27,165 nt of DNA from CAYJFG01 sp051881695 (GTDB lineage: Bacteria; Bacillota; Clostridia; Oscillospirales; Acutalibacteraceae), in the NCBI GenBank assembly GCA_051881695.1, contig JBJEQJ010000033.1, positions 1 through 27,165 on the forward strand, in the 5' to 3' direction. Positions 7,463 through 15,899 of this stretch are shown piece by piece; within the stretch, counting starts at the first letter, position 1; each line of letters begins with the position of its first letter. The position numbers and the translations under genes are program-made. The notes beneath the pieces were generated by a model. It worked only from the letters and a program-made list of their open reading frames with translations, had not been told where the DNA came from and did not search any database.

Positions 7463-8902
7463 TTATGCCGGGTCAACTCTTTCGTTTTTGGCAATTACAG
7501 GAGTATCGCTTATTATTTTATTGGTATATGTTTCATATACAATTCCGTCTGCTCTGCCGTTTACAACTGCCAGAAGCTTTCTGTCGCCAACGCTGTAATA
7601 CTCCACCCTGTCCGGCGCTTTGCCGTTGTTGTAGGCGAACTCAACAGTCAGCACCGGTTTTCCGCTTGCACTGTAGCCGCTTGCCGACGCTTTTCTTTCG
7701 TTAAACGTGAGGTTATCGTAGAATGTGTTGAAATATTCTGTCTTTATCTCTTTATCACCGTTTTTAACCTTTAAGGTTTTTGTCACATTACCCTCATCGT
7801 CTGTTTTCTCTTCTTTTGAAATATCAAAGCTGTATGTTTTGCCGTCTGCCGTTATTGTGAGCTTGCTTAAATAATCTGTGTTCGGCTTTAAAATATACTC
7901 GTATTTCAGGTCGTCATATGTGTAGCCTGCCCATGTTACCTTTCCGGCAGGCACCGTATATATAATGTTTTTATCCTTGGAGTACAGATAATATGCTCCG
8001 TCCTCTGCCGGTGAAGCCGACATTGTATACTTAACATCTGAAAATTCCGTTACAGCCGTTGCCGCCGGCTTATCAAGACCGTATTTGGCAAGCTGACTGT
8101 CAGATGGGTTCAGCGCTACAACACTGTCTGCCGTAAGTCCTTTTATTGCCCCCGTAATATTTGAGCCTGCCGTTACATTTACCGGTTCCTCATAAGGGGA
8201 NNNNNNNNNNNNNNNNNNNNNNNNNNNNNNNNNNNNNNNNNNNNNNNNNNNNNNNNNNNNNNNNNNNNNNNNNNNNNNNNNNNNNNNNNNNNNNNNNNNN
8301 ACGCCCAAATCGCTCGGTGCGTCATTACCTACAATTACCTTGTTTTCTGTTCCGTCCTTAAACTTTGCCGTAACTGTTGCACGCGGCTTGTCAAGACCAA
8401 ACTCAGCTGGATTTTCTCCGTTTATATCAATAATCTTCGTAGTTTCCAGATTGGATATATCGTTTGCAATCGCAGCAGGCTGACCGCTCTGAAGATCCCA
8501 GTCCTCAAAACCGACAAGTGTGTATACGGTAGCGTCAGTCTTTTCAACTTCCTCGCCGTCATCGCCTGTCGCCTTTACAGTCTTTGTATCTGCAATAATC
8601 TTAAAGGTTCCGCCCTCGTTTTCTACGTTAATTTCAGTAAGCTGAAGCGGTCCCTGCTCGCACAGCGTTTCTACGCCGGCGCTTATAATATTACCGTTAT
8701 TGTCTTTTATAGATGGAATTTTATTTCCCTTGGAATCCACTGCGTACTGCTCGCCGTTTTCATCCGTTGGATATGTAACCGTTGTAACGTCATTGTTTTC
8801 GGAGCTTCCCGAGGGCAGTAAAAAGATAACAGCTAACAGAACACCGACCAAAACAACAACACCGATAACGGCTATAAGAATATTTCTTGTAGACTTCTTC
8901 AC
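7463..8902 (-). CDS. DUF4340 membrane-anchored protein of the gliding-type ABC operon (interrupted by gap)
   Basis: Last gene of the ABC unit. One N-terminal membrane helix (about residues 9-29) is followed by a long outside part. The motif FGLDKPRATVTAKF and, later, YGLDKPAATAVTEF recur, which is typical of the DUF4340 family found next to gldG-like genes. A 100-N gap at 8201-8300 removes an unknown number of residues in the middle. Both sides stay in one frame if the gap is taken as exactly 100 bases. The start is GTG at 8900-8902 with AAAGGAG 8 bases upstream. It is separated from the GldG-like gene by 215 bases that hold a palindromic element. Role unknown; probably an accessory of the transporter on the outer face of the membrane. 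Confidence 0.8.
   Translation of the reverse strand: MKKSTRNILIAVIGVVVLVGVLLAVIFLLPSGSSENNDVTTVTYPTDENGEQYAVDSKGNKIPSIKDNNGNIISAGVETLCEQGPLQLTEINVENEGGTFKIIADTKTVKATGDDGEEVEKTDATVYTLVGFEDWDLQSGQPAAIANDISNLETTKIIDINGENPAEFGLDKPRATVTAKFKDGTENKVIVGNDAPSDLGXXXXXXXXXXXXXXXXXXXXXXXXXXXXXXXXXXSPYEEPVNVTAGSNITGAIKGLTADSVVALNPSDSQLAKYGLDKPAATAVTEFSDVKYTMSASPAEDGAYYLYSKDKNIIYTVPAGKVTWAGYTYDDLKYEYILKPNTDYLSKLTITADGKTYSFDISKEEKTDDEGNVTKTLKVKNGDKEIKTEYFNTFYDNLTFNERKASASGYSASGKPVLTVEFAYNNGKAPDRVEYYSVGDRKLLAVVNGRADGIVYETYTNKIISDTPVIAKNERVDPA
8201..8300. other. assembly gap of 100 N
   Basis: Exactly 100 unknown bases, the usual placeholder for a scaffold join. It falls inside the DUF4340 gene, so the gene is incomplete here and the true gap length is unknown. 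Confidence 0.99.
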
Positions 8903-9010
8903 CGTTAAACTCCTTTCTCAAAATCCGTTTGACAGAAATTATTATATCTCTTAATTTTTCTCCGTCATCTTTCCCTCTTTAACAGGAGAGCGAGATTTCC
9001 TTTTTTCTTT

Positions 9011-9113
9011 TTGACGGAAGGCTCTAAGCAGGTTGCCGCCTATGAGGGGCGAAGTCGTACTTTTTGTACGTCAAGCCACGAATAGCGGCAAGATGCAACG
9101 AGATTTCCGTCAA
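9011..9113. repeat. 103-bp nested palindromic element (MITE/REP-like or structured RNA)
   Basis: Outer arms TTGACGGAA (9011-9019) and TTCCGTCAA (9105-9113) are perfect inverted repeats. Inside them are TTGCCGC (9033-9039) with GCGGCAA (9085-9091), and at the centre CGTAC-TTTTT-GTACG (9056-9070). The element starts 5 bases past the GldG-like stop codon and fills most of the gap before the DUF4340 gene. The 11-base string GCGAGATTTCC at 8990-9000 resembles ACGAGATTTCC at 9098-9108. In the transcript it would fold into one long branched stem. No second copy was noticed in this window. Confidence 0.6.
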
Positions 9114-9117
9114 GAGG

Positions 9118-10791
9118 TTATTTGTTTCTTCTGAGCAGCCATACTACAACGCCTACACCGAGGATAATAATCGGCAATACAACTGCAAAGAGAATACCAA
9201 GTCCGTTATACTGTGCAGCTACTATGCCAAGCTCCTGGTTTGTTAAATTCTTCGGAGCTATTGTAACGCCAACGTCCTCTTTGTCTGTAAGTATGTTAAG
9301 CACGTTGATAAAATATTCTGCATTGTTAAATGAAGATGCGCTCAAAAATTCGTCATAGAACATATAGGGGGACGCCACTGCAACAATGTTTGAGTCTGCT
9401 TCATTGCCTGATTTTGTGCTGATTGCAGCTGTGCAATACTGCTTTTTCTCCGCATTGTCAATACTGAAATTCTCGTCTGCGTCGTAGGGTATAAGCGCAG
9501 CACTTTCCGACGTTGAAAGAAGAGATTTTACATTTGAGTCATCAAGAATGCTTATCGGCTGTGAGTAAACCTGAACAACAGGAATTGTGGAATTTTTAAG
9601 TCCTGCGGTATAATCCTCGTTTTGGTAGTCAAGAATTGAAATTCCCGAATTTGTTACCAGATAAGAGGAATCGGTTTCGCTTACTACGCCCTGTTCAAAA
9701 GCCATTCCCCACTCTTCAAGCAGAGAATCTAAAATCGGACAGTCTGTTTTTGCTGTGGAAGCAGGAATATACATAAGCGTTTTTCCGTACTTTCCGTTGT
9801 TATTTAAAAATGCATTAATCTTCTGTGCAGTTTCCGACGATAAATCAACAGTAGGACTGAAAAGCACCACTGCGGCTGTATCAGCTTCTATATCCTCTGT
9901 AATCAGGGTTACCTCAGATACATCGTAGTTATTCTGCTTTAACAGGCTTTTAAGCGCTGATGCGTCATAGTCGCCGAAGCCCTCTAAAAATGCAATTTTG
10001 GTCTGCTCTGCACTTGTTACGTTGAGTATTGCCGTTGTAACTGCCGGCTCAACATTAAGCGATTCAACTGTCTGTTCGCCTGTAGTCTGGTCATATGTCA
10101 GGTTAAACAGTTCGTTGTCTGTAAGAACTCTGTATTTGTCGCCGCAGCTTACAATGTAGTTTCCGGCGTAAAGCGTATCGTCCGGATATTTTGTTGTAAA
10201 GGTTGGATTTTCAGACAAATCTATATATTCAATACTTATTTTATCGCTTCTTTTTTCATACTGATGCACAAGCGAGTTAGCCTGTGAAAAATATGTGTTT
10301 GCGGAAATATAATCATTTTCCTTTGCAAGTACAGTTATTTTAACGTCCTGCTCAAGCCCCGAGAGTAAATCGAGAGTATCCTCGGAAAGCTGATTAACCG
10401 AGTTTGTAGAAAGGTCAAAGCTTAAAACATTGAACTTATCAACAAGGATATTGCATATTACATTAATTATTACAATAGCGGCTAAGAAAAGACAGGTTAT
10501 AAGCGTTGCTACGCCGCCCTTTTTAAAGGCTCTTGATGAAAGCCTGCCTGCTCCTTTTTTCTTTTTCTTCTTATTATCTTCGCTGCCCGGCTTTTGCTCC
10601 GGGTTGTTTTTTTCTTCAGCTTCCGGCTCAATTTTATCTTCATCGCCGTCAGCTTCATATTGCTTTAGAAGAGCTTCTCTTTCATCGGCAGACTGCTGCT
10701 CCTGCTGCGTTTTTGCTTCAGGTGCGTCTATCTCTTCTTTAAACTCAAGAAGCTCATCGTTAAAGTTTTCGTTATTTTCTTTATTACTCAT
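9118..10791 (-). CDS. GldG-like ABC transporter auxiliary protein
   Basis: 557 residues. The first 78 or so are charged and low in complexity (runs of Glu, Gln and Asp, then six lysines at about 74-79) and should lie in the cytoplasm. A membrane helix follows at about 92-118. The large outside domain resembles the auxiliary component of gliding-type ABC transporters (ABC_transp_aux), including FDLSTNSVNQLSEDT after the helix and NVTSAEQTKIAFLEGFGDYD in the middle. A C-terminal helix at about 530-553 ends in RRNK. AAGGAGG lies at the permease stop codon, 16 bases separating the genes, so translation is probably coupled. In Bacteroidetes GldG works in gliding. In clostridia these operons occur without gliding, and the substrate is unknown. 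Confidence 0.85.
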   Translation of the reverse strand: MSNKENNENFNDELLEFKEEIDAPEAKTQQEQQSADEREALLKQYEADGDEDKIEPEAEEKNNPEQKPGSEDNKKKKKKGAGRLSSRAFKKGGVATLITCLFLAAIVIINVICNILVDKFNVLSFDLSTNSVNQLSEDTLDLLSGLEQDVKITVLAKENDYISANTYFSQANSLVHQYEKRSDKISIEYIDLSENPTFTTKYPDDTLYAGNYIVSCGDKYRVLTDNELFNLTYDQTTGEQTVESLNVEPAVTTAILNVTSAEQTKIAFLEGFGDYDASALKSLLKQNNYDVSEVTLITEDIEADTAAVVLFSPTVDLSSETAQKINAFLNNNGKYGKTLMYIPASTAKTDCPILDSLLEEWGMAFEQGVVSETDSSYLVTNSGISILDYQNEDYTAGLKNSTIPVVQVYSQPISILDDSNVKSLLSTSESAALIPYDADENFSIDNAEKKQYCTAAISTKSGNEADSNIVAVASPYMFYDEFLSASSFNNAEYFINVLNILTDKEDVGVTIAPKNLTNQELGIVAAQYNGLGILFAVVLPIIILGVGVVVWLLRRNK

Positions 10792-10807
10792 TATTTCCGC
10801 CCTCCTT

Positions 10808-11512
10808 TTAGCTCCAGCGCTTTTTCTCTATTACCTTAATGGTCAGGAATATAAATATTGTGATAGCACTAAGGAAAAATACTACGTCTGACAGGTTGAA
10901 AAGTCCTGTTGAAAACTTTTGCAGATGGTTTACAAAGGACAGGCTTGTGATGAAGTCCGAAATAAAGCTTATCGGAATTACGGATGCGATAGAATCCATC
11001 ATATAGATGAAAAGTCCTGCCGCAAAGCTTGCAATGGCGGCTACAACCTGGCTTTCCGTAAGCGATGAAACAAAAAGTCCTATTGCAACAAGGGCACAGC
11101 CTGTTAAGTACATACCTACAAAGTTACAAAGAATTGAGCTCCACGCCGCCTGAGTAAAGCAGGATATAACAAGACCGTAAACAATAAATACAGCAAAGCA
11201 GCAGGCAAGTACCGTACAAGCCGAGAAAAACTTGCCGAGCACAATTTTAATCAGGCTTACGGGGGCCGTTAAAAGCGCCTGGTCTGTTTTTTGTCTTTTT
11301 TCCTCACTTAACAGCTTCATTGTTAAAATAGGAACTACAAAAAGCATTATTAAAAACATACTTGTAAAAACCGGGGTTAAATTTGCGCTGTCACCTATAA
11401 GACAGTTGCCAAAGAAGAACACACCGGCAAAAATATTAAACACCGCAAGAACAACATATGCTATTGCGGAGGTAAAGTAAGCGCCCATCTCTCTTCTGTA
11501 AATTGCACCCAT
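10808..11512 (-). CDS. ABC-2 type permease, GldF-like
   Basis: 234 residues with about six membrane helices. It starts with the cytoplasmic IYRREMGAYF segment common in this permease class, followed by a helix and the conserved MKLLSEEKRQKTDQALLTAPVS-type coupling region between helices 2 and 3, given here only in part: EEKRQKTDQ. It pairs with the ATPase immediately upstream: the ATPase stop and this ATG overlap as TAATG, with GGAGGAAG inside the ATPase 3' end as ribosome site. The unit ATPase-permease-GldG-like-DUF4340 is a known gene set. Transported substrate unknown. Confidence 0.9.
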   Translation of the reverse strand: MGAIYRREMGAYFTSAIAYVVLAVFNIFAGVFFFGNCLIGDSANLTPVFTSMFLIMLFVVPILTMKLLSEEKRQKTDQALLTAPVSLIKIVLGKFFSACTVLACCFAVFIVYGLVISCFTQAAWSSILCNFVGMYLTGCALVAIGLFVSSLTESQVVAAIASFAAGLFIYMMDSIASVIPISFISDFITSLSFVNHLQKFSTGLFNLSDVVFFLSAITIFIFLTIKVIEKKRWS

Positions 11513-12462
11513 TATCTTCTTCCTCCCTTTGTTGTGCCGGAGGTAAGCTGAAGGAACGATTCCTCAAGACTTAGCTCTGCACTCTTCATTAAAATTATAG
11601 GATAATCATTGCGCGCCATTACGCCGAATATTGTTTTTCTTAAATCGTTGTCTTTTTCCGACGTAACAATAAATTCTGTGCAGTCAGAGGAAATGCTGCG
11701 AATTCTCTCTACCTTTAAAACTCCGTTTATGTCTTTAAGCGCAGAGGCAATTGCAACCTCGTTGCCGCAGATATGTAAAAGCAGCCTGCTTGTTCCCGTG
11801 ATAGTATCTGAAAGGGAGTCTGTTTTGCTGTCTGCCACAAGCTGGCCGTTGTTGATTACAATAACTCTGTCACAGGTAGCCTGAACCTCAGACAAAACGT
11901 GCGACGACAGAATAACAGTATGCTTTTTGCCAAGCCCCTTAATAAGAGTTCTCATCTCTATAATCTGCTTTGGGTCAAGTCCTACTGTCGGCTCGTCCAG
12001 TATTAACACAGGCGGATTTCCCAAAAGCGCCTGAGCAAGACCTACACGCTGTCTGTAGCCCTTTGACAAATGCTTGATGATTCTGTCCTTTACATCTGAA
12101 ATTTTTGTTACCTTACAAACCTCGGCAATATGCTCGGCTTTAGGCAGCTTAACGCCCTTCAGGTCGAACATAAACTGTAAATACTTTATTACCGTCATAT
12201 CAATATAAAGCGGCGGTATTTCCGGAAGATAGCCGATTTTTGACTTTGCGCCGATTGGGTCCTCGAGAATTTCACAGCCGTCAACTGTTACTGTTCCGCT
12301 TGTCGACGACAAATAGCCTGTAATAATATTCATAGTCGTCGATTTTCCTGCGCCGTTCGGTCCTAAAAAGCCTAAGACCTCTCCCTTGTCAACAGTAAAG
12401 CTTACGTTGTTTACTGCAAGCTGACTGCCGTAGCGCTTAACAAGGTTTTTAACCTCTACCAT
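11512..12462 (-). CDS. ABC transporter ATP-binding protein, GldA-like
   Basis: 316 residues, the ATPase that drives the neighbouring GldF-like permease. Walker A GPNGAGKST, a Q-loop near GYLPEIPPLY, signature LSKGYRQRVGLAQAL, Walker B LILDEPTVGLDP and the switch histidine in LSSHVLSE are all present. A C-terminal extension of about 90 residues follows, as in the CcmA/GldA group. I start at ATG 12460-12462: AGGGAG lies 11 bases upstream. A GTG at 12472-12474 would lie on top of that ribosome site. A TATAAT-like box at 12481-12486 lacks a clear -35, so it is open whether the unit has its own promoter or is read from rnfB. Confidence 0.92.
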   Translation of the reverse strand: MVEVKNLVKRYGSQLAVNNVSFTVDKGEVLGFLGPNGAGKSTTMNIITGYLSSTSGTVTVDGCEILEDPIGAKSKIGYLPEIPPLYIDMTVIKYLQFMFDLKGVKLPKAEHIAEVCKVTKISDVKDRIIKHLSKGYRQRVGLAQALLGNPPVLILDEPTVGLDPKQIIEMRTLIKGLGKKHTVILSSHVLSEVQATCDRVIVINNGQLVADSKTDSLSDTITGTSRLLLHICGNEVAIASALKDINGVLKVERIRSISSDCTEFIVTSEKDNDLRKTIFGVMARNDYPIILMKSAELSLEESFLQLTSGTTKGGRR

Positions 12463-12614
12463 AGAAATATTCACTCCCTGATTATATTTGTACCATCTTT
12501 CAAGAAAAGCTGATAATCCAATAAATATATTAGACTAAAGTAAGCTTTTATGTGTTAAGATTGTATGAATTTTGTATGCCTGAAGCCTGTAAATACTGCA
12601 TAATCAGCAAACAT

Positions 12615-12632
12615 CCTCCGTCTTTACGGAGG
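12615..12632 (-). terminator. weak hairpin after rnfB
   Basis: CCTCCGT (12615-12621) and ACGGAGG (12626-12632) form a 7-bp stem with a 4-base loop, 19 bases after the rnfB stop. No real T tract follows on the minus strand, so this may be a partial terminator or an mRNA-stabilising hairpin that lets some transcription into the ABC operon. Confidence 0.4.
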
Positions 12633-12650
12633 TCTGTTATAATAATATTC

Positions 12651-13445
12651 TTACACAAATTTTTTAGAAATGCACCTCTGCGGGCAGGCGTTCACACATT
12701 CAAAACAGCCTGTGCACAGCTCCGGATTTACTGCGGCGTGGAATTTGTTTACCGTTACTGCGCCTGTCGGGCATACCTTTACGCATTTCATACAGCCGAT
12801 ACAGCCTGCTTTACAGTCCTTTCTGGTTTGTGCTCCCTTGTCACAGTTGCTGCACAAAACAACAGCCTGCGGCTTTATCGGTACTATTGAAATTAACCCC
12901 TTCGGGCAAGCCGCAACGCATTTTTTACACGCCTTACATCTGCTTTCATCAACCATTGCAACGCCGTTGCACACCTTTACTGCATCATACTCGCACACGC
13001 TTACACAGTCGCCGAAGCCTATACAGCCGTATGAACACGCCTTTGTTCCGCCGTGGAGCTGCATAGCAGCCTTACACGTTGTAATACCCTGGTACTGTAC
13101 TGTGCTTTGCGTATTGTCAAGACTTCCCTTACAGCTTACAATAGCCGTTGTTTTTACGGTATTTGAAGCCTCCTGTCCAAGTATTTGTGCAACTGCCTTT
13201 ACTGTTTCTTCTCCGCCGGGCGAGCAAAGACCAAGCTCCGCCTTGCCGTGTGCCAACGCCGCAGCGTAACCCGAACAGCCGGAAAAGCCGCACGCTCCGC
13301 AGTTTGCGCCGGGCAAAGCCGCCAGCACAGCCTCTGCCTTTTCGTCCTTAGGAACGGCAAGTATAACGGACGCTACCGCCAGCACAAGCCCGACAATAAG
13401 ACCGATTGCGGCAACGATAATAACTGCAAGCAATATAGGGTTCAT
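12651..13445 (-). CDS. rnfB: Rnf electron transport complex subunit RnfB
   Basis: Membrane-anchored iron-sulfur protein that takes electrons from reduced ferredoxin and passes them into the Rnf complex. 264 residues: a membrane helix (about 4-28), then the Fe-S domain with C49, C52, C57 and C74 in NCGACGFSGC...C, followed by several 4Fe-4S motifs. Among these are CKACKKCVAACP (170-181), CIGCMKCVKVCP (215-226) and CTGCFECVNACP (244-255), plus a less regular cysteine group at 137-159. AAAGGGGAAAG precedes the ATG. It is the last gene of the rnf operon, 28 bases after rnfA, the usual place in clostridial C-D-G-E-A-B operons. Confidence 0.96.
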   Translation of the reverse strand: MNPILLAVIIVAAIGLIVGLVLAVASVILAVPKDEKAEAVLAALPGANCGACGFSGCSGYAAALAHGKAELGLCSPGGEETVKAVAQILGQEASNTVKTTAIVSCKGSLDNTQSTVQYQGITTCKAAMQLHGGTKACSYGCIGFGDCVSVCEYDAVKVCNGVAMVDESRCKACKKCVAACPKGLISIVPIKPQAVVLCSNCDKGAQTRKDCKAGCIGCMKCVKVCPTGAVTVNKFHAAVNPELCTGCFECVNACPQRCISKKFV

Positions 13446-13473
13446 ATTACTTTCCCCTTTCGTTTTATAAAAA

Positions 13474-14082
13474 TCACAAAAGCTTATCTACCAAGCCTGA
13501 GAAGCCCAGGAACGACACCGCTACCAATGACGCGGCAACAAGAGTTATCGGAAGTCCGCGCAGGCACTTTGGAATATCGCACTCTTCAAGGCGTTCACGC
13601 ACGCCGGCAAACATAACCATTGCAACCAAAAAGCCTATGCCTGCGCCAAATGCATTTACAAGCGCAGTTATGTATGTGTAGCCGGGGTCTGCCGCCGCTT
13701 TCTCCAGAACAAGCATTGTAACACCCAGAACAGCGCAGTTTGTGGTGATAAGCGGAAGATAAATTCCCAAAGAATTGTAAAGAGGCGGCATATATTTTTT
13801 TAAGATGATTTCAACAAGCTGAACAAGACCTGCAATTACAAGAATAAATACTATCGTCTGCAGATACGCAAGGTCGTTAGGAACAAGAATATTCTCATAA
13901 ACAGGGTATGTAACGGCAGTTGCAAGCACCATAACAAACGTAACGGCGGCGCTCATACCTACTGCTGTATTCACCTTTTTTGAAACGCCCAAAAACGGAC
14001 ATATGCCCAAAAATTTACTTAGAACATAGTTTTCTGTTAAAATAGCCGCCAGAAATACGGCAACTAATTGCTGTATGTTCAT
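13474..14082 (-). CDS. rnfA: Rnf complex membrane subunit RnfA
   Basis: 202 residues, six expected membrane helices, homologous to RnfE with opposite topology. FLGICPFLGVS near residues 24-34 contains C28, and a second cysteine lies in TNCAVLG. These cysteines are known to hold the intramembrane iron-sulfur cluster shared between RnfA and RnfE. I start at the ATG 14080-14082: GGAGAGGAG lies 8 bases upstream and the ATG overlaps the rnfE stop as ATGA. A GTG three codons earlier sits on the ribosome site. Confidence 0.96.
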   Translation of the reverse strand: MNIQQLVAVFLAAILTENYVLSKFLGICPFLGVSKKVNTAVGMSAAVTFVMVLATAVTYPVYENILVPNDLAYLQTIVFILVIAGLVQLVEIILKKYMPPLYNSLGIYLPLITTNCAVLGVTMLVLEKAAADPGYTYITALVNAFGAGIGFLVAMVMFAGVRERLEECDIPKCLRGLPITLVAASLVAVSFLGFSGLVDKLL

Positions 14083-14762
14083 TTGCCGCACTCCTCTCCG
14101 CTTTGAATTTTAGAACATTCCTTTGCCAGAGGACACGCCGCACAGCCTATCTCCTCCGGCTTTTTGCTGTTTCCGCTAAGCTTATTTGCAAGCGCTATAA
14201 GCATACCGAAAACGAAGAAGCCACCCGGAGCAAGAATGAATATTAATATCGGGTCAAACAGGTTTGCCGTTACCGGAATGCCGAAAATACAGCCTGTTCC
14301 CAGAAGCTCCCTGATTATGCCCATAAGAAGCATTGCCGCCGTAAAGCCAACGCCCATACCAAGTCCGTCAATAATACTCGGCAGCACCTTGTTTTTGCTT
14401 GCGTACATTTCCGCCCTGCCCAGGATAATACAGTTTACAACTATAAGCGGAAGGAAAATACCCAGCGACTCATTAATAGCAGGAGCATACGCTTTTACAA
14501 GCATTTGAACAAGCGTTACAAAGCCTGCAATTATTGTTATGTATGCCGGTATTCTCACCTTGTCGGGAATTACCTTTCTTAAAAGCGATATTACCGCATT
14601 GGAGCAAACCAAAACTACAGTTGCCGCAACGCCCATTCCTATGGCGTTTGTTGCCGAGGTTGTAACGGCTAGCGTGGGGCAGGTGCCCAGCACAAGGCAC
14701 AGCACCGGATTTTCTTTTACTATGCCCTTAGTAAATTCCTGTAATAAAGATTTTTTCGCCAT
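14079..14762 (-). CDS. rnfE: Rnf complex membrane subunit RnfE
   Basis: 227 residues, six expected membrane helices, partner of RnfA in the electron path across the membrane. LGTCPTLAVT (26-35) carries C28, the counterpart of the RnfA cysteine, and VNCIILGRAEM carries the second. The C-terminal tail is cysteine-rich, with five cysteines in the last 26 or so residues (GCAACPLAKECS, then EECGK). GGAGGGGGAA precedes the ATG. rnfG lies 16 bases upstream and the stop overlaps the rnfA start. Confidence 0.96.
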   Translation of the reverse strand: MAKKSLLQEFTKGIVKENPVLCLVLGTCPTLAVTTSATNAIGMGVAATVVLVCSNAVISLLRKVIPDKVRIPAYITIIAGFVTLVQMLVKAYAPAINESLGIFLPLIVVNCIILGRAEMYASKNKVLPSIIDGLGMGVGFTAAMLLMGIIRELLGTGCIFGIPVTANLFDPILIFILAPGGFFVFGMLIALANKLSGNSKKPEEIGCAACPLAKECSKIQSGEECGK

Positions 14763-14778
14763 TAATAAATTCCCCCTC

Positions 14779-15393
14779 CTACTTAAACATATTTTTGTCG
14801 GGCTCTTTGCCCTTTAGCGCATTTTCGTACAAATCAAGAGCGCTGTTTACAGCCTTTGTAACTGCGTTTGAGGTTATCGTAGCACCGGTAAGCGCCTGTA
14901 TTTCGCCTTCCTTCGGCTCTGCATTTTTAATTACGCTGTAGCCGCTTTCGGGAATTTTCTGCTTGTATTGGTCTGTAAAATCTGTCTTTTGTGCGTTTGC
15001 CCCAAGTCCCGGAGTTTCGCTGTGAGATAAAACAGCAACTCCGCTTACGCTGTCGGTCCGGGCGTCTATGCCTATCATAACCTGTACCGGACCTCCGTAG
15101 CCGTTTTCAGAAGCCGTCATCGTATAGCCTAAAAGCTCTCCGTCCTTGCCGTAAGCGGCATAGCAATCCTCTACCGCATCAAAATCTCCCGTGTTTTCAA
15201 GGGCAAGCTCTTTGTACTGCCCTGCTCCCGGCATTACAATTTCTCTTGTCTGCTGTGCCTTTTGCTCATCCTGCTTTGCAATCGGCTCTTTTGTAAGAGC
15301 GTTTGTTCCTGCAAGCAGTCCGGCAATAACTGCACATATTATTATAAGAATCGCCGTGGGCAGAAGCACAGCCTTTGGAGTAAGTTTTTTCAT
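14779..15393 (-). CDS. rnfG: Rnf complex FMN-binding subunit RnfG
   Basis: 204 residues. An N-terminal membrane helix (about 9-29) anchors an extracytoplasmic FMN-binding domain. LTGATITS (168-175) is the flavinylation motif, with T172 as the expected site of the phosphoester-bound FMN. HSETPGLGA (124-132) is also conserved in the family. AAAGGAATGG lies upstream of the ATG. The gene is preceded by a 501-base non-coding stretch with tandem repeats that separates it from rnfD, unusual in an otherwise tightly packed operon. Confidence 0.96.
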   Translation of the reverse strand: MKKLTPKAVLLPTAILIIICAVIAGLLAGTNALTKEPIAKQDEQKAQQTREIVMPGAGQYKELALENTGDFDAVEDCYAAYGKDGELLGYTMTASENGYGGPVQVMIGIDARTDSVSGVAVLSHSETPGLGANAQKTDFTDQYKQKIPESGYSVIKNAEPKEGEIQALTGATITSNAVTKAVNSALDLYENALKGKEPDKNMFK

Positions 15394-15550
15394 TTTTTAT
15401 AACCATTCCTTTCTTAGGTAATTCAACTTAAGGAATATTCGTATAGAAGAAATCGCTTCAGATGGTGAGCATTATTCTTAACACAAGCTTTTACTGTTTG
15501 AAGCTCCCTGTCACGCCTTCGCGCGGACTCACCCTTTTGCGTGGCTTTTT
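15394..15550 (-). other. non-coding stretch between the repeat array and rnfG
   Basis: No credible gene. A hairpin CACGC (15512-15516)/GCGTG (15539-15543) is followed on the plus strand by GCTTTTT. On the minus strand the last bases form the rnfG leader with its ribosome site. No clear promoter was found, so read-through from rnfD is assumed. Confidence 0.5.
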
Positions 15551-15899
15551 AAACCGGGTGTGCGTACTGCTTATCTTTATATTGGTTTGAGAAGGAGTGC
15601 GTACAGGTCGGTTTTTTAGCGCCCCAAGCAATACTTTTGTGTATTCGGGCGAGTGATAAAAACCGGGTGTGCGTGCTGTTTCTATTTATATTGGTTTGAG
15701 AAGGAGTGCGTGCAGGTCGGTTTTTTAGTACCCCGAGCAATACTTTTGTGTATTCGGGTGAGTGATAAAAACCGGGTGTGCGTGCTGTTTCTATTTATAT
15801 TGGTTTGAGAAAGAGTGCGTGCAGATCGGTTTTTTAGCGCCCCGAGCAATACTTTGTGTATGCGAGCGGGCGGTAAAAAGCCGAGATGTGCGTGCTATT
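15551..15899. repeat. 3.2 tandem copies of a 109-bp repeat inside the rnf operon
   Basis: Units begin at about 15551, 15660 and 15769 (CCGGG anchors at 15554, 15663 and 15772). A partial unit starts at about 15878 (CCGAG at 15881) and runs into the rnfD stop codon. The period is exactly 109 bases, so it cannot code for a repeated protein in one frame. Each unit contains a hairpin with core AATAC/GTATT whose outer arm changes in step: CGCCC/GGGCG in unit 1, TACCC/GGGTG in unit 2, CGCCC/GGGCG in unit 3. A second inverted pair AAAAACCG/CGGTTTTT is kept in most units. Paired changes suggest the folded form is selected or exchanged as a whole. On the minus strand the array is part of the rnfD-rnfG transcript. 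Confidence 0.85.

Noticed and set aside
7463..8902. DUF4340 gene as a pseudogene
   Set aside because: The only interruption is the N gap; both sides keep family motifs and agree in frame.
12670..13269. 199-codon plus-strand frame opposite rnfB
   Set aside because: Lies fully antisense to a gene with clear iron-sulfur motifs; no ribosome site.
15549..15740. 63-codon minus-strand frame across the repeat array
   Set aside because: The repeat period of 109 is not a multiple of three, there is no ribosome site, and the frame exists only because the repeats lack stops. It is treated as repeat DNA.
15551..15899. CRISPR-like array
   Set aside because: The 109-bp units are directly adjacent with no unique spacers, and no cas genes are present.
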